This document shows, one piece after another, positions 1 through 8,455 of a stretch of DNA of 58,495 nt. The first letter of the stretch is position 1, and each line of letters starts with the position of its first letter. Below the pieces are notes generated by a model. That model had not been told where the DNA came from, made no database searches, and saw only the letters and a list, made by a program, of their open reading frames with translations. Both the position numbers and the translations under genes were made by a program. Origin of the DNA: Candidatus Nomurabacteria bacterium (GTDB lineage: Bacteria > Patescibacteriota > Minisyncoccia > Phycocordibacterales > UBA9973); the NCBI GenBank assembly GCA_943354905.1, contig CALRDL010000004.1, positions 1-58,495 on the forward strand, given 5' to 3'.

Positions 1-77
1 GATAATTTCAAGAGATTCAAAATAATCAGCTAGCATTTTCAGATATTTCGTGTTATAAATTAAGTGTTTTTTAATAT

Positions 78-148
78 TGGGATATCGTCTAATGGTAGGA
101 CAGAGGCCTTTGAAGCCTTTAATTGTGGTTCGAATCCATATATCCCAG
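78..148 (+). tRNA. tRNA-Gln (anticodon TTG)
   Basis: The sequence folds as a full cloverleaf. A 7-bp acceptor stem pairs TGGGATA with TATCCCA. The D-arm contains TAATGGTA. The anticodon stem GAGGC/GCCTT holds loop CTTTGAA, giving anticodon TTG. The T-arm has TTCGAAT, and the discriminator base is G. TTG decodes CAA (Gln), and the TGGG-type acceptor fits bacterial tRNA-Gln. CCA is not encoded. Confidence 0.93.
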
Positions 149-234
149 CTCGAGGAACGAAGGTGACGAAGATACTGGATTTAGTAAAATTCAGTAAAGA
201 ATTTAAAAACGAATGCGAGGGATAGTAATTTTGT

Positions 235-306
235 ATGACTCATTTCATCTATATTCTTGAATGCTCAGATAAAACTTTATATGTAGGTTGTACAGCTAGG
301 TACTGA
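235..306 (+). pseudogene. GIY-YIG endonuclease remnant (first 23 codons)
   Basis: ATG at 235 opens a 23-codon frame reading MTHFIYILECSDKTLYVGCT and a few more residues before TGA at 304. This matches the N-terminus of small UPF0213/YhbQ-like GIY-YIG proteins, whose core is (Y/F)IYxLxC.D.TLYVGxT. The remaining ~60 residues of the domain, with the catalytic Arg and Glu, are missing. The following ~35 bases give no continuation in any obvious frame. The remnant lies just downstream of the tRNA gene and faces the Nudix gene tail to tail. It is most likely a decayed gene fragment. The rest of 149-339 holds nothing I recognise. Confidence 0.6.
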
Positions 307-339
307 GACCAGTGGGTTGAATGTGCCGAGATAAAAAGA

Positions 340-828
340 TTATTGCGTATATTTGAAGTAACATTTAAAAGCCTCTTTAAAAGGCATACAATATTTATTG
401 GGATGTGAACACAGATCTTTTTTTATTTCTTCCACAGACATTAAGGAAAAACTAGATATTTCATTAGGATCTGGAAAAATTTTCTTCATCTTGCCTATGA
501 AAAGGTGATGTATAGCTCTCTCTTGTTTGTTTACGATATCGAATCGGCCTGCATTTTTTAATGCAGTTACTATTCCAAGTTCTTCTTTTAGCTCTCTTTT
601 TGCCGCAATTATGTAGCTTTCTTTTTGTTCGACATGTCCACCAGCAGAAGAAGTTATTTTATTTGGGTAAGTTTCTTTATTACTTGATCTTTTACATAAC
701 AAAATTTTTCCTTCTTTATTAAGAAGTAGAATATGGACACTTCTTGTAAAAAGTTTCAGCTTTTTCGCTTCTAGCTTTGTTCCAATTTTTATCAACCTAT
801 CTTTTTTATCAACTAAATCGTATTTCAT
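340..828 (-). CDS. Nudix hydrolase
   Basis: The 162-aa protein carries a complete Nudix box at residues 64-86: GHVEQKE, seven residues, then REL.EELGI, fitting Gx5Ex7REUxEExGU. Nudix enzymes split nucleoside diphosphates linked to another moiety using Mg2+. The overall shape, with an early TRSVHILLLN strand and CKRS before the box, resembles the general or isopentenyl-diphosphate-isomerase-like subgroup, but the substrate cannot be read from sequence. The start codon directly abuts the stop of the upstream kinase-like gene (TAA then ATG), so the two are very probably co-transcribed and translationally coupled. A nucleotide or precursor clean-up role is inference. Confidence 0.85.
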   Translation of the reverse strand: MKYDLVDKKDRLIKIGTKLEAKKLKLFTRSVHILLLNKEGKILLCKRSSNKETYPNKITSSAGGHVEQKESYIIAAKRELKEELGIVTALKNAGRFDIVNKQERAIHHLFIGKMKKIFPDPNEISSFSLMSVEEIKKDLCSHPNKYCMPFKEAFKCYFKYTQ

Positions 829-1695
829 TTATTTAATAAGATCTTTTATTTTTTCAGTCACACGTTCAACGCTGTCATTTACAATAAATAAAACATTAAC
901 TCCTTTTTGTATAGATTGAGCGGTTGAATTAAACTCATCTAGCTGTCGTAAATCTAAAGTATTATTTATAGCTAATCTGAAATCACTGCTAGATTTTATA
1001 CATCTATCTGCTAAGCGTGCTGCAAGGTTCGGCAAAACTGGGGAAGGTGGTAGAACATATATTAAAATAAATTCACTACTTTCTTTATCTTTTAAATAAT
1101 CTCGCAAGCTAGTTAAATTTAAAGGATTCTCTTCGATAATAGCTACATTAGTTTTAGTTAAGATTTTTTCTAGATCAGTTTTCTGAATTCCATACTTACC
1201 CCTACCTGGTCTTTCCATATTTATTATAAACCCTCCTTTGGAAAGAATTTCATCAAATTGAATTTCATTTATAAAATTATAATGCTCACCATGACTTTCA
1301 TAAATTCTTCGCTCTCTAGTTGTAGTATTTACAACACTATCAAATCCCAAAGATTTTTTAATAGTTTCTTTACCTACTGCACCTGGGCCAGATATTCCTA
1401 AAATAATTTTTTTTGGTCGCTCTATTAATAATTTAGTTCTTATTTTTTCAAAAGTATCTTTTTCAATCAAACTAGGAATATTATTTAAGTTATTTGCTTG
1501 TACACCCAAACTTTTTGCTACTTGAGGCAGTGCTCTTTGCCATTCTATATAGTGTTGCATAAGAAAATCTATATTACTCTCCACGAGCTCTAAGACTTCT
1601 TTAGAAAAATGTTCTTTCAGGGAATTTAAATTGTTTCTAAATAATGCTTTCAAAGCCGAATTTTCTACATTACCTTCTTGTGTATTATGTATCAT
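829..1695 (-). CDS. Guanylate-kinase-like P-loop protein
   Basis: The 288-aa protein has a P-loop GPGAVGKET at residues 103-111, then TTTRERR (124-130) and GEHYNF (136-141). These mirror the TTRxxRxGExxGxDYxF GMP-binding stretch of guanylate kinases, and YGI near 168-170 matches the family's YG(T/I) turn. The first ~90 residues are an extra helical N-terminal region absent from Gmk (~200 aa). It could be an NMP kinase variant rather than housekeeping Gmk. The Nudix gene follows without a gap, suggesting a nucleotide-metabolism pair. A TATAAT sits about 10 nt upstream of the ATG at 1695, so any 5' leader is very short. Confidence 0.7.
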   Translation of the reverse strand: MIHNTQEGNVENSALKALFRNNLNSLKEHFSKEVLELVESNIDFLMQHYIEWQRALPQVAKSLGVQANNLNNIPSLIEKDTFEKIRTKLLIERPKKIILGISGPGAVGKETIKKSLGFDSVVNTTTRERRIYESHGEHYNFINEIQFDEILSKGGFIINMERPGRGKYGIQKTDLEKILTKTNVAIIEENPLNLTSLRDYLKDKESSEFILIYVLPPSPVLPNLAARLADRCIKSSSDFRLAINNTLDLRQLDEFNSTAQSIQKGVNVLFIVNDSVERVTEKIKDLIK

Positions 1696-1762
1696 AATGT
1701 GTCTGATTATATCATAAATATCTTATTTATTTTTATATCCAAAAGCTTCCATGTGGCTGATT

Positions 1763-1790
1763 TTGTATTTTTGGATTAAATGTGTAATAT
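1763..1790 (+). promoter_or_regulatory. Promoter of the MreD-like/PBP2 operon (leaderless)
   Basis: TTGTAT at 1763-1768, a 16-bp spacer, and TAATAT at 1785-1790. The start codon at 1797 lies 7 nt after the -10 box, where transcription should begin, so the message is predicted to be leaderless. Confidence 0.65.
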
Positions 1791-1796
1791 AAGAAG

Positions 1797-2087
1797 ATGA
1801 CATTTACCCATTCCATAAATTCAATACCGATGAGAATTTTGGCTTCTTTGTTGCTTTTATTATCTATCCTCTTTTTTCCTATTTGGGTTTCTATTCCAAT
1901 AGCTGTTGTAAGTATGATTTATTTCAATATTTTTTTAGAAGCTATATTTCTATTTTTACTATCAGATCTATTGTTTGGAGTAAAAGAAGTGAGGTTCTTT
2001 GATATTACATTCATATCTTTTATCTTTTCAGCTATATTTTTATTTTTGTTAGAAATATTTAAAAGGAAACTTAAATTCTATAATTAA
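1797..2087 (+). CDS. Small integral membrane protein in MreD position
   Basis: The 96-aa protein is almost entirely hydrophobic, with about three transmembrane segments (residues ~12-35, 38-60, 68-88) and a short basic tail (KRKLKFYN). The next gene, PBP2, starts 4 bases after its stop. In many bacteria mreD occupies this position in mre-mrdA operons, and MreD is a short multi-TM protein of the elongation machinery. Sequence similarity alone is too weak to assign mreD, so the call rests on topology and context. Its promoter puts the ATG at the predicted transcription start. Confidence 0.6.
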   Translation: MTFTHSINSIPMRILASLLLLLSILFFPIWVSIPIAVVSMIYFNIFLEAIFLFLLSDLLFGVKEVRFFDITFISFIFSAIFLFLLEIFKRKLKFYN

Positions 2088-2091
2088 AAAT

Positions 2092-3813
2092 ATGATTGTA
2101 AGATTTTTTAAAAAAAATAAAAAAAGAATAATTTCTGATGTCAATCCAGATGAGATATTTCTTGATTCTACAAATTTGGAAAATTTTGATACTCAACAAT
2201 TCGAAGGTCGAATAGAAAAACCCATCTCCGACAAGACTACTTTGATTTTAGGAAGTTTTTTTGTTTGTGTTATTATTATATTCGGTTTTCGTCTTTTATA
2301 TTTACAAATACAAAATGGTGAAGAATACAAGCTTCGAGCTGAGAATAATACTTTAGAGAAAGTTACTATATTTACTGAAAGAGGTATTATTTATGATAGA
2401 AATAAAGTGGAATTAGCCTGGAATAAGAAAACGAACATAGGAGTAGAGTCTACTCAAGAAATATCAGGACCAGTGATCCGTACATATATGTCTCCTGGAT
2501 TCTCTCATGTTTTAGGGTATGTCAGTTATCCCAAAAAAGATGCTGGAGAAAATTATTGGCAATATGAATTCAAAGGCATTGATGGACTTGAAAAAACATA
2601 CAACGACGCAATAAAAGGAGAGAATGGATCTAAAATCATAGAAGTAGATGCTAGAGGGACCATTCATTCAGAAAATATTATAAATGCACCAGCGAGAGGT
2701 GAGGGTTTAGTCACTAGTCTTGATTCAAGAATCCAACAACAATTATTTACTATAATAAAAGATACCTCGACAAAAAATTCGTTTGCTGGAGGAGCAGGAG
2801 TTGTTATGGATGCCACGAATGGAGAAGTCATAGCTTCTACAAGTTTCCCTGAATATGATTCTGAGATTCTGTCTCTAGGTAAAGATAAGGAAATCATAAA
2901 AAGTTACATAACTGATAAAAGAAAATTTTTTATGGACAGAACAATCTCGGGACTTTATACTCCGGGTTCCATAGTTAAACCATTTTTTGCTCTTGGTGCT
3001 TTGATAGAAGGAGTTATCGACCCATTAAAAGAAATTCTTTCTACTGGTTCTATATCTATCCAAAATCCATATGACAAAACTAAAAAGACAGTTTTTAACG
3101 ACTGGAAAGCCCATGGCTGGACAAATATGGCTGAATCTATTGCTGTATCAAGTGATGTGTATTTTTATACCATAGGTGGTGGATTTGAAAATCAAAAGGG
3201 AATAGGGATCTTGAATTTAGAAAAATATGCTCGAATGTTTGGCATTGGAAAAATGACTGGGGTTGATTTACCTGATGAAAAGTCTGGAACAATACCAAAT
3301 CCAGAATGGAAAGCTAAGAATTTTAATGGAGAAATATGGCGAGTTGGAGATACCTATAATACTTCTATCGGACAATATGGTTTCCAGGTGACCCCAATGG
3401 AGATGACTCGTGCAGTCGGAGCTATCGCAAACCTCGGCACACTAATGACTCCCCATTTTATTTTGAATGATAAAAATGCAGAAAATAAAGTAGAGAAAAT
3501 GGAAATAAAAAAAGAATATTACGATGTCGTGTATGAAGGTATGCGGGGGACTGTAACTTATGGCACTGCTACTCTTTTAAATGTACCTTATGTAGAAGTG
3601 GCAGCAAAAACTGGGACGGCGCAAATAGGAGTAGCTAAAGATAGAGTAAATTCTTGGGTTATAGGATTTTTCCCTTATGAAAATCCGAAATATGCTTTTA
3701 CTATAATGATGGAATCTGGACCTTCGAATGGTACAGTAAACGCAGCCAGTGTCATGCGACAACTCTTGGATTGGATGTATTGGAATACTCCGGAATATTT
3801 TTTAGCGAGTTAA
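2092..3813 (+). CDS. mrdA: Penicillin-binding protein 2 (transpeptidase)
   Basis: This 573-aa class B PBP crosslinks peptidoglycan during lateral wall growth. A cytoplasmic tail is followed by one TM segment (residues ~48-68), a pedestal/dimerization domain with ERGIIYDRN, and the transpeptidase domain. The catalytic triad of motifs is clear: S293-x-x-K296 in TPGSIVKP, S353-S354-D355 (the SxN motif in the SxD form common in PBP2), and K506-T-G-T. It follows a small MreD-like protein in one operon. It has no visible Shine-Dalgarno. The 3' end overlaps the convergent pilin gene by 12 bp. It is slightly shorter than E. coli PBP2 (633 aa), mainly in the pedestal. Confidence 0.92.
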   Translation: MIVRFFKKNKKRIISDVNPDEIFLDSTNLENFDTQQFEGRIEKPISDKTTLILGSFFVCVIIIFGFRLLYLQIQNGEEYKLRAENNTLEKVTIFTERGIIYDRNKVELAWNKKTNIGVESTQEISGPVIRTYMSPGFSHVLGYVSYPKKDAGENYWQYEFKGIDGLEKTYNDAIKGENGSKIIEVDARGTIHSENIINAPARGEGLVTSLDSRIQQQLFTIIKDTSTKNSFAGGAGVVMDATNGEVIASTSFPEYDSEILSLGKDKEIIKSYITDKRKFFMDRTISGLYTPGSIVKPFFALGALIEGVIDPLKEILSTGSISIQNPYDKTKKTVFNDWKAHGWTNMAESIAVSSDVYFYTIGGGFENQKGIGILNLEKYARMFGIGKMTGVDLPDEKSGTIPNPEWKAKNFNGEIWRVGDTYNTSIGQYGFQVTPMEMTRAVGAIANLGTLMTPHFILNDKNAENKVEKMEIKKEYYDVVYEGMRGTVTYGTATLLNVPYVEVAAKTGTAQIGVAKDRVNSWVIGFFPYENPKYAFTIMMESGPSNGTVNAASVMRQLLDWMYWNTPEYFLAS

Positions 3814-4296
3814 ACAATATGAGGCACTACCAGAAATAGCTGCTTCAAGATGATTTGGCGCACACACTGTATATCGGCTTAAACTATATTCTATAGTATA
3901 TTTAGTATCTACTGCTGTGCCATTACTAGGGTCCATTGGAAGAGTAGAAGGTATATAAGTAGGTACAAGACAAGAGAGGTTAACATTTGTTGCTGTTGTT
4001 CCAATGTTTTTTACAGTGCTGTTTGGAATATTGTTTATACCAGAACAGTTTGTCGCATCAAGAGGTAACCCTTTATTATCTACAAGATGTTGTCCAATAG
4101 CATTCAAAATTGTACTTACATTAGATTCTCGTTGAGTATTACGAGCCTGAGCAAACTGACGTGCTGGGTTGATAGCAATTATCACAATTCCGGCTAAAAC
4201 TGCAATGATACCTATAACCACCAAGATTTCAATAAGAGTGAAACCTTTATTTTTACTTACATTTCTAAAATTTTTTATTTTTTTATAATAAAACAT
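3802..4296 (-). CDS. Type IV major-pilin-like prepilin
   Basis: The protein carries the class III prepilin signature KGFTLIEILVVIGIIAVLAG: a basic leader, cleavage after Gly, Glu at mature +5, and a ~20-residue hydrophobic helix. The C-terminal globular part has four cysteines able to form the usual disulfide loop. ATG at 4296 is preferred over an in-frame TTG at 4305. It is the last gene of the pilus cluster that begins with pilB at 9709. The major/minor role is inferred from its simple small globular domain and distal position. Confidence 0.85.
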   Translation of the reverse strand: MFYYKKIKNFRNVSKNKGFTLIEILVVIGIIAVLAGIVIIAINPARQFAQARNTQRESNVSTILNAIGQHLVDNKGLPLDATNCSGINNIPNSTVKNIGTTATNVNLSCLVPTYIPSTLPMDPSNGTAVDTKYTIEYSLSRYTVCAPNHLEAAISGSASYCLTR

Positions 4297-4382
4297 TGTA
4301 TTCAACTTATTTCTAATATATTAAAAATAATACTGCATAAAATAAATTTTGTAAAGATTAAAAAGGTCACTGTAGAAAATGT

Positions 4383-4778
4383 TTAAATTTCTTCCCATTT
4401 TATAATAGATGCCGAAGACACAGCTACGATTATTTGTAAATTTGTATAAGAATTGTTATAGATCGCATGTAAAACAAAAGTCCTGTTTGGAGTAGTCGCA
4501 CTCGTGGTATCAATCACACAAGTATCGGTTCCAGAAACTATAACAGGAGAACCTCCTCCGATATAAGTAACATCATTTATTATTTTCAATAAGACTATAT
4601 CCGCGCAAGATTCAGCAATAGCGGAACTTCGTTCCTTCATTTCATAATCAAAAATATTAAATCGGCTATAGAAACCATCAAAACTGGTAGAAGTAACCAC
4701 TAATAATAAAATTACTGAGATTAAAATCACCGAGATCAGAGCAATAAAACCTAAATTTTTATTTTTAAGATTGATCAT
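4383..4778 (-). CDS. PilX-like minor pseudopilin
   Basis: The 131-aa protein begins with a short basic segment (INLKNKNLGF) followed by a 20-residue hydrophobic helix. The leader Gly is present but Glu+5 is absent (GFIALISVIL), as in PilX/GspK-type minor pilins. A KERS.AIAESCAD stretch resembles the helical continuation of those proteins. It overlaps the upstream minor pilin by 4 bp (ATGA), indicating translational coupling. Pseudopilins of this class prime pilus assembly at the tip; that role is inferred from family and position. Confidence 0.7.
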   Translation of the reverse strand: MINLKNKNLGFIALISVILISVILLLVVTSTSFDGFYSRFNIFDYEMKERSSAIAESCADIVLLKIINDVTYIGGGSPVIVSGTDTCVIDTTSATTPNRTFVLHAIYNNSYTNLQIIVAVSSASIIKWEEI

Positions 4779-5260
4779 TTGCGTATGTATTTAGTAATAC
4801 TAAAAGGAAAGTCGACTCCATCTTTAGTAATAATAAAAGATGCAGTTATCCCAAATGGTCCTGAACCAAAAGGAGATATGTATTGGAAATTTAAACTAGA
4901 AGTTTTTACCATAACATTATCTGTATTTAAAGGAAGAAAAACATTTGGTCCTAAGCTTTCTTTCATTTCTATTTTTGTTCCAGTGAGTTTAATATTTATT
5001 TGATTGCCATCATATTTTGTAGCTGTGAGAGTGGGGGAAGATACAGAAGAAGGTGTGATACTGGCAGTAGGATTCACATTTGAAAGTGCCCATCCTAATT
5101 TTCTCATAATAAAAAGTCCTTCATCTTGGGTGGTATTTTTTACATTTAATTTATTTGATCCATCGAAAAGTTGGTAGGCGGTAATAAAAGAACCTCCTAT
5201 TAAGGTGGAGAATAGAGCGATGTATATTATAACTTCTACTAGAGTAAAGCCTTTTTTCAT
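4775..5260 (-). CDS. PilW/GspJ-like minor pseudopilin
   Basis: The 161-aa protein starts MKKGFTLVEVIIYIALFSTLIGG, a canonical prepilin peptidase site with Glu+5. An ~130-aa beta-rich domain ends with an SFxITKDGxDFPFSITKYIRK tail typical of CPR pseudopilins. It starts 2 bases after the stop of the propeller pilin and overlaps the next gene by 4 bp, so it is a central member of the pilus operon. It probably contributes to the tip/priming complex. The exact GspJ versus PilW equivalence cannot be fixed from sequence. Confidence 0.75.
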   Translation of the reverse strand: MKKGFTLVEVIIYIALFSTLIGGSFITAYQLFDGSNKLNVKNTTQDEGLFIMRKLGWALSNVNPTASITPSSVSSPTLTATKYDGNQINIKLTGTKIEMKESLGPNVFLPLNTDNVMVKTSSLNFQYISPFGSGPFGITASFIITKDGVDFPFSITKYIRK

Positions 5261-5261
5261 A

Positions 5262-6866
5262 TTAATTTGATGTAATTACTGATATGTAACCTTTATTGTC
5301 AGAGTTTTTTGATCCAACATATATATAATTTTTTTCACAATCAGTAGCTGTCCCTTGAAGTCCAACCCCACTTCCAGGAGGAAGAATGAGAGGAGTTGCA
5401 TACTGACTGATGTTATTTGGATTACTAATATTCCATGTTTGGAATTGACCATTCGAAGTGATAAAAAAAGTTAAAAAGTCTTTAATTATAATTCCATTAA
5501 TACTACTTGATGAATTTATACCTCCTATTTCTGGTAAAATAATATTTGGATTTGAATTATTTAAAATATGAAAGTCGTTTCCCGCATTGGGTACAGTTTT
5601 TCCGAGGTATAGTTTATTTCCAACCAAAATAATACTTTTTCCGTTTCCAGAGCCAGAAGACGCATTAAAATTACCAGCTGGGCTTGGATTTGATAAATCT
5701 GTAATATTAAAAATCTTTAGTTCTTGGGTATTTGGTGAAATAATGTAAGCATAATTATTTCTTACAAAAATACTATTAATTCCATTTCCTATTTCAATAT
5801 TTGATAAAATAACTGGATTAGTGGGGGTTCCAACACCACTACCACCAACATCTATGATGAAAAATTCTTTACCGTTAGTTGCATTTGCTAAACCTAAATA
5901 AACTATCCCGTCTTTGTAGAATAAACTATTTCCGTTTACTAATTTATTTCCACTTGTAAAACTAGAAATTTTAAAATTCCTAGCGATAAAAGGGTTGTTT
6001 GGATTACTAACATCAATCACTTGTAATTGAGCGCAATTATGATTTTCAACACAAGTACTAGGAGAACTATCGTAAGCATTAGCCACATAGACATATTGTT
6101 TACCATCTACAGCTAAAGCATTTATACCTTCACTTATAGTGCCTGGACTATTGTCGAGCTTACCCAAGACATCACTTAGAGTTAATATCGGATCTGTAAT
6201 ATCTAAAATAAAAAAAGTTTCATCATTATTTCCAGCAACATTATTAACAGCAATATACATTTTCTGATCAAAAGTTTGTATTGCTTTTATTGGAAAATCA
6301 CTCGAAGTATCATTTAATACATCTTTACCAAATTCATAAGAAGTGATCTCTGGATTGGTCCAATCTCCAGTCAAAACAGAACTACAAGTATCTCCGCCAC
6401 TGACTGCTTCTTTATTTGTTAAGAGAGTGCTAAATATTGTATCTAAAGTTCTTCCAGCTGTTTGCCAAGTAACTTTGCTAGTCACTCTTTTAGTCCATAG
6501 ATCTAGAGTAGGATCTGTGTCCGAAGTCACTACATTTAAATTTTTTATGAACACTAAAGAGTTATTTGTCTCGGTGGTGGTAGATGAATTAACTAAATTA
6601 AAATCAAACCGCGAATCAGCTCGAGCTTTTTCCAACATTTCTTGTGCCTTGGTGATGGCTTCGTTCTTTATCTGTGAATCTATGGCAATAGATTGATTAC
6701 CAAAATTAACTATAATAACAGCAGAAATACACAAAATAAATATAGTAAAAGCTATCAGTATTTCGAGTGTGGCTATACCTCCCATAAGAACTCGCGGTCG
6801 TATTTTAGGATCTACTTCTAACGGGACAAGTCTATTTAATCTTTTACCAATTAATTCTGCCTGCAT
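5262..6866 (-). CDS. Prepilin fused to a beta-propeller domain
   Basis: The 534-aa protein has a long leader of about 30 residues ending MGG, then IATLEILIAFTIFILCISAVIIV. Cleavage after GG puts Glu at mature +5 before the hydrophobic helix, so it is a genuine class III prepilin. Residues ~60-170 resemble a normal pseudopilin. Residues ~190-530 contain repeated ~50-residue units of the form YVYVAN..LQVIDVSNPxNP, as in LVIVD-type propellers, covering roughly five to seven blades. It lies between the GspH-like and PilW-like genes, overlapping the former by 23 bp. A tip adhesin analogous to PilY1 but covalently part of a pilin is the likely role (inference). No metal-binding loop is evident. Confidence 0.8.
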   Translation of the reverse strand: MQAELIGKRLNRLVPLEVDPKIRPRVLMGGIATLEILIAFTIFILCISAVIIVNFGNQSIAIDSQIKNEAITKAQEMLEKARADSRFDFNLVNSSTTTETNNSLVFIKNLNVVTSDTDPTLDLWTKRVTSKVTWQTAGRTLDTIFSTLLTNKEAVSGGDTCSSVLTGDWTNPEITSYEFGKDVLNDTSSDFPIKAIQTFDQKMYIAVNNVAGNNDETFFILDITDPILTLSDVLGKLDNSPGTISEGINALAVDGKQYVYVANAYDSSPSTCVENHNCAQLQVIDVSNPNNPFIARNFKISSFTSGNKLVNGNSLFYKDGIVYLGLANATNGKEFFIIDVGGSGVGTPTNPVILSNIEIGNGINSIFVRNNYAYIISPNTQELKIFNITDLSNPSPAGNFNASSGSGNGKSIILVGNKLYLGKTVPNAGNDFHILNNSNPNIILPEIGGINSSSSINGIIIKDFLTFFITSNGQFQTWNISNPNNISQYATPLILPPGSGVGLQGTATDCEKNYIYVGSKNSDNKGYISVITSN

Positions 6867-7335
6867 TGTTTATTTTTATATTAGCTGTTTTAATTCCATC
6901 TTGGATATTTATAATTATTTCATTAGTCGCAGGACTGAGTTCTGGTGTTAGATTACCAGTAAGTTGTTTAAAAATAACAGTGGGAAATGAAGTTGTAAAA
7001 ACTGATACTGTAGCAATATTTAATTCAGCAGGAATAATTTCGCTAGTAGATGCTGTTGGGTTGCAAGTATTACCTCTAAAAATAATGTAATTATTTAAAG
7101 TAGAATCATAGCAAACCCCATGATTCACTTGAAACATATTAGCCATAGCTCGACTGCGAGCTTTTTCTAAAATAGAAACAATTTTTGTTTGTTCAGATCT
7201 GAATATATCCCCCTTAAAAAAATTCAGATCTGTGAGAGTACCAAAACTTATGACCATTCCTATTATCCCCACCACGATTATTATTTCGATCAAGGTAAAT
7301 CCTTTATCTTTGTTGCAAATGTTGAGTGATTCCAT
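6844..7335 (-). CDS. GspH/FimT-like pseudopilin
   Basis: After a short leader (MESLNICNKDKG) the protein reads FTLIEIIIVVGIIGMVISFG, with Glu+5 and a hydrophobic helix, followed by EKARSRAMAN, the typical helix of FimT/GspH minor pseudopilins. The ATG at 7335 is preferred to an in-frame TTG at 7365. Either start lies inside the 3' end of pilC, and the gene overlaps the propeller-pilin gene by 23 bp. This tight packing places it firmly in the pilus operon. Confidence 0.8.
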   Translation of the reverse strand: MESLNICNKDKGFTLIEIIIVVGIIGMVISFGTLTDLNFFKGDIFRSEQTKIVSILEKARSRAMANMFQVNHGVCYDSTLNNYIIFRGNTCNPTASTSEIIPAELNIATVSVFTTSFPTVIFKQLTGNLTPELSPATNEIIINIQDGIKTANIKINNAGRINW

Positions 7336-8452
7336 ATATTGGAGTGATGATAGATATAGCCACAAAGCCGACCAGAAGTCCCATTATTATCATAAGCAAG
7401 GGCTCGATAGAACTAGAGAGATTTTTAGTTAAATCATCAAATTCATTTTCGTAATATTCAGAAAGATAAATGAGTGTATTTGATAAGTTGCCACTTTTTT
7501 CTCCTATGGCTATCATCTGCTCCAACATATCCGGAAATACAATCGATTTTCTAGATATGCTATCGGATATAGTCTTACCTTTCATAACCCCATTAGAAAT
7601 ATCTTCGAAAGCTTTTTTATATTGTAAATTCTCAGTAGTATCTATGGTTATAGCTAGGGATTCATTTAAAGATATACCACTCTCAAGCAATAGACCTAAG
7701 GTTCTAGTAGTATTCGTAAGGTTATAATGTCTTACCACATTTCCAATGAAAGGCAATCTCAGAATCAATTTATGAAAAGTTAATCTAACTCTTGGGATTT
7801 TTTTATTTAACACATAGACAATGATTGTTAATATGAGAAACCCAAAGAAAATATGAATTCCGTAATCTCTAATTACCTCGCTTAAAAAAATCAGGATCTT
7901 AGTAGACAGTGGCAATTGCGCATTTAGACTTTTAAATATTGGAAGTATTTTAGGGAAAATATAGACGATCAAAAGTCCAGTGATTCCGAAAGTTGCTATA
8001 GTTATAATGATAGGGTAGAGCAAGGCACTCATTATTTTTTTTCGCAAAATTTCTTTTTTATTTAATTCATCAGCTAGGTAATTCAAATTTTGCATCAATG
8101 TTCCGCTCGACTCTCCAGCTTTTATAATATTTATAGCGAAATTACCAAATACTCCCTTGAAACGACTGAGACTAGTAGCCAAAGATTGACCATTTGCTAT
8201 ATCGGAAGTCACTTTATTTAAAACTTTAATTTCTGATTTAGATTTTGTTTGTTTTATGAGAACATGAATACTTTCCAGCATGGGCACACCAGCTTTGATT
8301 AAAAAAGAAAGTCTTTTTGCAAAAAATGTTTGCTTTTTAATAGAAAACTTAGAATAAGAAAAAAGGCTGATGTTTGAGATATTGCTTAAATTTATTTTCC
8401 CGATATTTTTGACTTTCTCTTTAAATTTAAAAAAAATAATATATTTATTCAA
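7304..8452 (-). CDS. pilC: Type IV pilus inner-membrane platform protein PilC
   Basis: The 382-aa protein contains two T2SF/GspF domains (residues ~40-165 and ~240-365) with the family motifs FAKRLSFLIKAGVPMLESI, IIKAGESSGTL, GLLLESGISLNESL and IAIGEKSGNL. Each domain is followed by TM segments (~140-165, ~190-215, ~350-372). PilC is the membrane rotor on which PilB drives pilus polymerisation. It starts 3 bases after pilB stops and ends inside the next prepilin gene. The length is near the usual ~400 aa. Confidence 0.93.
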   Translation of the reverse strand: MNKYIIFFKFKEKVKNIGKINLSNISNISLFSYSKFSIKKQTFFAKRLSFLIKAGVPMLESIHVLIKQTKSKSEIKVLNKVTSDIANGQSLATSLSRFKGVFGNFAINIIKAGESSGTLMQNLNYLADELNKKEILRKKIMSALLYPIIITIATFGITGLLIVYIFPKILPIFKSLNAQLPLSTKILIFLSEVIRDYGIHIFFGFLILTIIVYVLNKKIPRVRLTFHKLILRLPFIGNVVRHYNLTNTTRTLGLLLESGISLNESLAITIDTTENLQYKKAFEDISNGVMKGKTISDSISRKSIVFPDMLEQMIAIGEKSGNLSNTLIYLSEYYENEFDDLTKNLSSSIEPLLMIIMGLLVGFVAISIITPIYGITQHLQQR

Positions 8453-8455
8453 TAT

